DNA from: Corynespora cassiicola
Lineage: Eukaryota > Ascomycota > Dothideomycetes > Pleosporales > Corynesporascaceae
Direction of reading: 5' to 3'
Assembly (NCBI GenBank): GCA_022059125.1
Contig: JAEUWY010000001.1
Location: 1,550,001-1,614,000 of the forward strand
Length of the DNA: 64,000 nucleotides
A program made the position numbers and the translations under genes. Positions 57,897-64,000 of the stretch are shown here, in pieces. The notes below the pieces were generated by a model. That model was not told the DNA's origin, made no database searches, and saw only the letters and a list, made by a program, of their open reading frames with translations. Within the stretch, counting starts at the first letter, position 1; the number at the start of each line of letters is the position of its first letter.

Positions 57897-60090
57897 ATGT
57901 CCAACTCTCTGTATACCCCCGCCCAGGCTGCCTTGGATACCGTCACAGAACCGTGGTCAGAAGCGTTCAGGGTATGTCCCACGTCTCACCATGTCACATC
58001 ACGCGCCTGCCGCGCCCTCCCTCCCTCCTGTAAATGCAGTGTAGCATGTGGTTGCACTGGGTTACTCTGCGTGTCAAAGAGTAGGACCAACTCTTATCAA
58101 TCTGCCCATCTCACTCCAATCCCCGCCCGCGGACCCCCATTCCACGGTCTAGCCTTAGTCTGCAGATTGGAGTAAATCCGGGACTCACTGTGACAATGCC
58201 CAATTTCAGCCACGTGCTCGTCTAACTTGCCCATAGACTCAGCGGGATGTTGGCTTACGGGTGCCCATCAACTATCTCACGGCTGCCGCCACGTCCCTGA
58301 GGACTTCGTGTTTCAGTCACAATCAATACGAGAACACCGCCTTTCAACGGTGCTTCTCCAATCTCCTGGCCGTCGGTTTCCGAAGGTTCATCGTCGACGT
58401 GTATTGGGACACTGGGCGCTCCGAGTGGAGCCTGTGCCCAGTCCAAGTGCCCGCCTCCGAGTCCAATTCAGAAGTATCACCCGTGGCTGGCCTATCGTCA
58501 GCCGCGGCCACCATCTCACCCGACGCCTCGGGTACTGCTGCCAGGCAGAGACGGCAAGATGATGTCTCGAGCACAGTGTCGGGATCAGCATCAGCATCAT
58601 CGGTCGGAGCCTCGCCGGCTTCCTCGGAATCGTCAGTGCCTTCTTTGTCAGCCCCAGGTGCGCCAGAATCCACTTCCATCATCAGTTATCCGACCGACTA
58701 CAACATGCCGCTATTCCAAGTCGGGAACTATAATTGTACTTCTACGATGACACTGAGCTATCTCACTGGGATATTGGAAGGATTCGTCGACGAGACATCG
58801 ACTACCACCGAGGCCAGGGTGACCTTTCTCGTGCTGAACTTGCATGCTGCTGCCCCAATGGCGGCTCCGGATTCTCCGGCACAACAGCCTAGCCCTGACC
58901 AGATGCCCGGCGAAGGGCATTTTCTAAGTGACGTTGTGCAGGGCAACTTTACTGACGAGTTGTACACGCCCCAAGAGCTTTCAAATGAGCGTTCCAACTT
59001 GGCCAAAACTTGGGAGGATACCTCATGGGATACCCGGCCCATGGCAGGCTACTATGAGACTTTTGAGAATTCAGACGGCCAGACAACCACTGTCAATGGC
59101 TGGCCTACAGAGGCGCACATGGAGTTTAAAGAGTACTTTAGGCTTGTAGCTGGCATTGGGACCATTGACCCTCAGATGGCCAGCTACGACATTGGTGCCG
59201 ACCAGAACGTCTTGTTCGGGCCTGATACTATCAACACTTACCACGAGACGACACTAAGCTCGACAGGTAGTCTAGCATCCGGGTGTCTCTTCGACGCCTC
59301 CAACATTGACATCACGGCCACCACAAACTCCTCCTGGGCCGTATCCGTGACCGACGTAGACATCCCCCCCAACCCCAACGTCGACGAGCCCATCCCCATT
59401 ATCGCAAACACAACCTCGTGCGGCCTCTCCCCCTTCCTCAACACCACCCTCGCCTCCACAACCGCCGACCAAAACCCCCTCCCCTACGCCGCCTTTGTCC
59501 ACTCGACCCTCTGGTCCTGGGCCGCCGGCGAGCCCCGCAACGCAACCTCCACCCACAACGGCGCCACGGGAAACCGCTGCGCCGTCATGAACACCGCCGC
59601 AGATGCGAATGCGGGCCGCTGGCGCACCGCAGACTGCAACGAGCGCCACCGCGCCGCCTGCCACGACCCCTCCTCCCCCTACAACTGGCGCCTCTCCCGC
59701 GACCCAGCCTCCTACTTCTCCGCCGACACCGTATGCCCTCCTCCCTTTGTGTTCAGCGCGCCCCACACCGCCCTCGAGAATGCGCACCTGCTCGCCGCCA
59801 TCCGCGCAGACGCGTCCGCTGCCCGCGCCGACGACGTGTTCCTCAACCTGAACTCGATGCAGATCAAGGACTGCTGGGTCTTGGCTATCAATGGCACGTG
59901 TCCGTACCGGCCGCCTACGGATTCGGATCGCACGCGCGTCGTCGTGGTGCCGACGGTTGCCGCGGTCATCATCTTTGTGTGTGCGGCGTTGACGTTTTTT
60001 GTAAAGTGTGCGGCGAATAGGAGGGAGGATAAGAGGGGGAGGCGGAGGAGGATGGTGGGGGGGTGGGAGTATGAGGGGGTGCCTAGTTAG
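57897..60090 (+). CDS. MTC6-like membrane protein (maintenance of telomere capping 6 family), two exons, 642 aa
   Basis: Exons are 57897..57971 and 58237..60090 (642 residues); the joint reads AFR-TQRDVGLRVPINYL, a known family pattern. Next come FSHNQYENTAFQRCFSNLLAVGFRRFIVDVYWD and WSLCPVQVP (about 50-95), strongly reminiscent of fungal Mtc6, then a Ser/Ala-rich variable linker. Residues about 440-500 (SWAAGEP, NRCAVMN, RWRTADCNERHRAACH) resemble a C-type-lectin-like fold with paired cysteines. A single membrane span near 592-613 precedes a short basic cytosolic tail, so most of the protein is probably lumenal or extracellular. The yeast gene was named from a telomere-capping screen; its biochemical role is unclear. 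The 265-nt intron is unusually long here, the first exon encodes only 25 residues, and its ATG context is weak, so the N-terminus is the least certain part. Confidence 0.85.
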
Positions 60091-62027
60091 GGGGCTTTCT
60101 TTTGGAGGGGGATGGGGGGGTAATATGTGTACGATTGTAAATGTTCTGGTATATAGGGTTAGGCTTGGGGACGTTGAGGGTTTGGGCTTGTTTGTATATA
60201 GTTTTGGTGTTGGAGTGCGTTGCGTTGATTTAAAGCTAAGCTTTAGAAGGATATGGGGCGGACTGTATTGATTTTGGGGTAACGTAAAGCCAAATTTGGG
60301 TTATCCCAAAATCAATACGGCCCGTCTTGTACTCGTCTAGAGTTTAGTGGGTGTATGTGTCGATGACACTGCAATACGACTACATTGATCACTCACTGTG
60401 TGCTCTTTAAATAATGTTGGTCTTGATTTGGCTTGGACTTGGTCAAGGCGGTGACTAGCATGAATACATAGCAAGACATCGAGATTTTGAATGCTTTCGC
60501 CCTTGAAAATGGACAGTCTTACTTTTCCAATGATCTCAGCTGTTGATTAAGTTCGTGCTTTTCTTTTTACCCTAAGAATATTGCCACATATCCCCCAGTC
60601 TTCCGTGTTTCATTGCCGTCGATGAGCACGGTTTTCGTCAAGTCTTATAGAAAAGAAAGGCGGATTTGGCTTGACATGCGATCGATATGGCTGAGACAGG
60701 ATTTTAAGAGGGGCCTACCGTACCCAAGAAGATACAGGTACTTATCTATTGCAAAGCTCAGGCTTCCACAACCTGCTTACATTTACTGTTGAAAACAGTT
60801 CTTCATTGCGAATGATCCACATTAGTAACGGCAGGCGCAATATGGCGCAATATGACAGTCCGTGTTTTTAATGTTAGCCTCTCAAAACTGTGCTGCGAGA
60901 GAAGATGTGGTTTCGTTTTGTATTCAACAGACGTGGAGGTTCTTATCTGGTAGGATTAGAAACTTTGGAGGTCATCACCGCAAGAATGATTGATTTAGGG
61001 CAGTTTTTTTCTCAAGTCATTCTGAATGTCAAAGGGCAATCTTACTGGTTGAGGACTGTTCAATATTTAGAAGCATGACCAATGGATGGATATGCCAACA
61101 AGATTGAGCTATTCAGTCATCCAATCTCTATAAGAGTTAAAAACTCCTTAAGCTCCTTTTGAAAAGCAGAAGTCTAGGTCATGTTAACAATTTTCAGACT
61201 TCTGGTCAAACAAAATGGTTTTCTTATATACAGAGCCATATTATAATAGCTTTTATATTATCTGATAAACCCATTTCCCTGCCTACACATATATATATAT
61301 TCTTGTGAGTGACGCGTAGCACCCGGGAAGCAACCACAATCGAGGAGAGTGCTTGATCTGCGCTGATGATATTCTATATTTTGAACGAAATGTCTTTACA
61401 AAAAGTCATATTGTAACTGTAATAGCTCTCAAAACGTGGTGGATTTGGCATCTTTTGCAGGCCAATATAGGAAAGTGCCCGCAACAGCTGATGAGCACTT
61501 CAGTCAACAAAGCCAGGACAACAGCGTTAGACTGCAAATTAATACGGGCGTACGAGCCTTAGATCTGGTTCAGTAGTACAGGTGAAATCTAGTTTTTTCA
61601 GCCTGTCTTCAATGGGTAAGCAAACAAATGGAAGGGTCCTGAAATGCAGAGTTGGGTCATTGATAATTACCTCGATGTGTGGTTTGTCCTAACCATAAAA
61701 TATGCGTTATGAAGCTGAACTGGGTAATCTATGACATTCGAAACAGGAAGTTTTCAGTTGATGCACAGGTTTTCTAAGGAGAGACTAATTTTATCTACCT
61801 AAGTCGACAATACCTAAAGAGTGGACGAACCGAGTTCAACATGCGAAGAGTCAATAAAAAAACCATCAAAAACATGCAGGAAAATAAAAGAGTGGAATGG
61901 AATAAACTTCCGAAAAGATCAAAGCATCGCCAGTAAACCCAAGACCGCATTGCTTACTCCAGTCTACCAATACCTTCCAGCTAATATGCGCACAAATGGA
62001 AGACAGTCGAATCAAAATGACAGACAT
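60091..62027. other. AT-rich 3-prime region without a gene
   Basis: The G-rich 3-prime end of the MTC6-like gene (to about 60260) ends at a foldback, after which composition turns AT-rich to about 62000. Frames are all under 115 codons and unrecognisable. It resembles the island at 32.5-35.8 kb. Confidence 0.55.
60265..60318. repeat. 54-bp foldback, 19-bp arms with one mismatch
   Basis: Left arm 60265-60283 (gtattgattttggggtaac) and right arm 60300-60318 are reverse complements at 18 of 19 positions, with a 16-base loop. It could be an RNA hairpin near the 3-prime end of the MTC6-like transcript or a foldback mobile-element remnant. Confidence 0.85.
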
Positions 62028-62948
62028 TTAAAACTCCATTTGATGCATCTTGCGCATGTGCTCACGAATCTTGTCTTTGCGCGTCGACTGGTACTTGCAG
62101 CCTTGCTTCATGCAGCGAAGCTTTTCGTTGGTGTGGGCGTTCAAATGTCGGCGAAGCTCTGACCCACGGCCAAAGGTCGACTTGCAAAATGGCAAAAGGC
62201 ACTCGAAGCGCTGCGGCTTTGAGATGCCGGATCCCTTGACAGACTTTTGGCGGACAGGGCGCAGGTCATGGGCTTGATTGGCCAGCGCGAAAATAGCCAA
62301 GGGCTGGACGGGGGCCGGATTGGCGGTGCGTGTCTGGGCCTTGATTCCGGTGAAGGAAAACTCCTCAAGGTTGTAGTCGACTTGAACATTCTGTCGCTCC
62401 AAATTCATCGGCTGGTGGATACCAAAATCCAGGCTGGGTTGCATGAAATTGTTCATGTCGAAGTTGCCGGCAAACCCAGTGGTCATTGGGTCCGGTGTTG
62501 TCGTGTAAAGACTGCTCTGCGCAATGCTAGCTTGCCCGCCGGCCGCATATTGTGGGAGAGAAGTGAAGTCATTCGAAGGACCCCATTCGATGTCGCCAGT
62601 AGGACCATAGTGTCCAACACAGTGGAGGTCCTGAGGTGCGACGGTGTTGAACGAAGGATAGGATGGAACTTCAAACCCAAAAGCTTCCGGACTGTTGAGG
62701 TTGGATTGCTTCAAGGCTGCAGAATCGGGCCAATAGTTTGGGCTGAGGGCCAGGTCGGGGTTGGTGTTGGCAGGCTCGGCAACGCCACTAGATTGCGAAG
62801 GGCGTTGAATGCAGGCATCATTGGCCGAATTATTCTGTCCCCTTTTCGTGGAAAAGGCATACCTGCGTCTGGTTAAAAAAAAAAATCACCTTGTTGCCTC
62901 ATTCTGTGTTGTCGTCGGAAACCCCTCGGGCTGTTCGTTCGTCGACAT
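62028..62948 (-). CDS. C2H2 zinc-finger protein, two exons, 290 aa
   Basis: The model is complement(62028..62841, 62890..62948), intron 48 nt, 290 residues. An in-frame alternative acceptor would give a 27-nt intron and seven more residues. Most of the protein is Gln/Asn/Pro-rich and probably an activation or interaction region. Two C-terminal C2H2 fingers lie near 232-288: FECLLPFCKSTFGRGSELRRHLNAH (C-x4-C-x12-H-x3-H) and LRCMKQGCKYQSTRKDKIREHMRKMH (C-x4-C-x12-H-x4-H), ending six residues from the stop. Likely a sequence-specific DNA-binding regulator; targets unknown. It is head-to-head with another C2H2 gene at 63324. Confidence 0.82.
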
Positions 62949-63323
62949 CGCAAGATCCTTGGGGTATGGGATGTGGATTCAGACTAGAAGTAGCGACTTT
63001 TGGGAAGATAAATTGATTGAGCGATCAAGTATGTGATTCGAGACGCTTTCAGGAGAAGTATGTGATTGAAACGTGGTGTGACCGAAGTCGATGTTGATGT
63101 AGGTGGTAACGAAGAGCGGAGGGAGGTATCAAGTAGTATCTAACCCGCCAATATCACAGAACTCGTAATAATTTCCTGTGTCCAATCATGGCTGATGGTG
63201 ACGCCCTCCGCTTTAATTGTTTTTCCGGCGGTGCAGCCGTGCAGCGGTGAGCCCCCATGTCTTCAAACCTTCTTGCCGGTCAGGTATCACACTTTATCTG
63301 CTTATACCATTCAAAACATTATT
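62949..63323. promoter_or_regulatory. Divergent promoter region between two C2H2 genes
   Basis: These 375 bases must serve both start codons. No TATA box or clear operator is seen. Confidence 0.45.
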
Positions 63324-64000
63324 ATGGACCTCTATAATAATACAGATATGAACCAAACACCGCCGTTGCAAGGAGAACACTTCTTATGTGACTTCGAAAA
63401 TTGCCGAAACGTTTCAGCCTCACGAAAGGCATTCACGTAAGCAGCCGTGTGTACTATCCGTTCGTGAACTAAAAGTTTCACAGTCGCCATAAGAATACAC
63501 ATTTGAAGCCATTTAGATGTCAAGAATGTGGGAAAGGTTTTGCTCTGCGTTCAGACCTCAATCGCCACGTCAAAGCTCGACACCGCATAGGAAATGAGAA
63601 ATACCCCTGTAATGTGCCAGGATGCAACTTCAAGGCAGCCCGGAAGGACTTTATCAAGCCACACATGAAGACAATTCATAGAATTTCCCATGAAATCGGA
63701 TCCGAGGTTATTAGGATAGACACAATGAAAGACAGCAAGAGGCGAGAACACTGGGACGGGGCTATTGGCCAAAATCAAGCCGAGAAAGTGGAAAAAAATC
63801 TGCTACAAGAACACCCAGGGATACACGAACTGGATGTACCATGCCTTAATGGTGGCAAGGAAAAGGGTTATCCGACGATTCTTCGAGCTGCAGAGGCTGG
63901 TAATCTGGGGTTAGTACAACGATTGATTGACAGCGGCAGTGAAGTCTCTGCAAAAGGAGACGACGAGTCGACAGCTCTCCACTGTGCTTCCAGGTCCGGT
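63324..64000 (+). CDS. C2H2 zinc-finger plus ankyrin-repeat protein, partial (continues beyond the window)
   Basis: Exon 1 is 63324..63436; exon 2 begins at 63484 and is still open at 64000 (210 residues visible). Three fingers follow each other: FLCDFENCRNVSASRKAFTRHKNTH (split by the 47-nt intron), FRCQECGKGFALRSDLNRHVKARH (C-x2-C) and YPCNVPGCNFKAARKDFIKPHMKTIH (C-x4-C). A charged linker leads to YPTILRAAEAGNLGLVQRLIDSG and then DESTALHCASRSG, the start of an ankyrin array. C2H2-ankyrin proteins are a recurrent fungal architecture joining nucleic-acid binding to protein recognition; function here is unknown. ATG context has A at -3. The number of ankyrin repeats cannot be seen. Confidence 0.82.

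Overview
The window is nuclear DNA of a filamentous ascomycete (Pezizomycotina). Introns are short (mostly 46-72 nt) with GTRNGT donors and CTAAC/CTGAC-type branch points. The recognisable proteins are Sec62, an Mtc6-like protein, the conidiation regulator FlbD, a DUF7708-type STAND-like protein, a DUF7025 AAA ATPase and an O-GlcNAc-transferase-like protein, most of them typical of filamentous fungi. GC-rich, equilibrated DNA is interrupted by AT-rich islands, as in RIP-affected genomes. I suspect Dothideomycetes but cannot prove the class. All exon structures were built by hand from frame, splice-site and branch-point logic; each multi-exon complete model sums to a whole number of codons.

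Left part (1-32.5 kb) is gene-dense. In order: a five-exon AAA ATPase gene (minus), head-to-head with a six-exon DUF7708/STAND-like gene (plus); an F-box gene (plus); a 1665-residue TPR/GT41 O-GlcNAc-transferase-like gene (minus); a 3-kb GC-rich divergent spacer; SEC62 (plus); a coiled-coil gene of unknown function (minus); a PH-domain gene (plus); a MutY adenine DNA glycosylase gene (plus); and an Amt/Mep ammonium transporter gene (plus) with a 13-nt microexon.

Middle part (32.5-57.9 kb) holds one gene I can defend. A 3.2-kb AT-rich island (about 32.55-35.76 kb) has no intact gene and contains a small inverted-repeat element. It gives way abruptly to about 22 kb of GC-rich, microsatellite-laden DNA in which long open frames exist only because stop codons are rare. 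The exception is flbD (51.3-52.6 kb), a two-repeat Myb regulator of asexual development with a long leader and very long flanks on both sides.

Right part (57.9-64 kb): an MTC6-like gene (plus) with a near-perfect foldback just after its stop; a second AT-rich island; then a head-to-head pair of C2H2 zinc-finger genes, the right-hand one also carrying ankyrin repeats and running off the window edge.

Functionally this is mostly a housekeeping and developmental region (ER translocation, DNA repair, nitrogen uptake, protein glycosylation, conidiation). Two divergent pairs (AAA/STAND-like and C2H2/C2H2-ankyrin) look more like accessory, fast-evolving content. No tRNA, rRNA, CRISPR array or intact transposon was seen.
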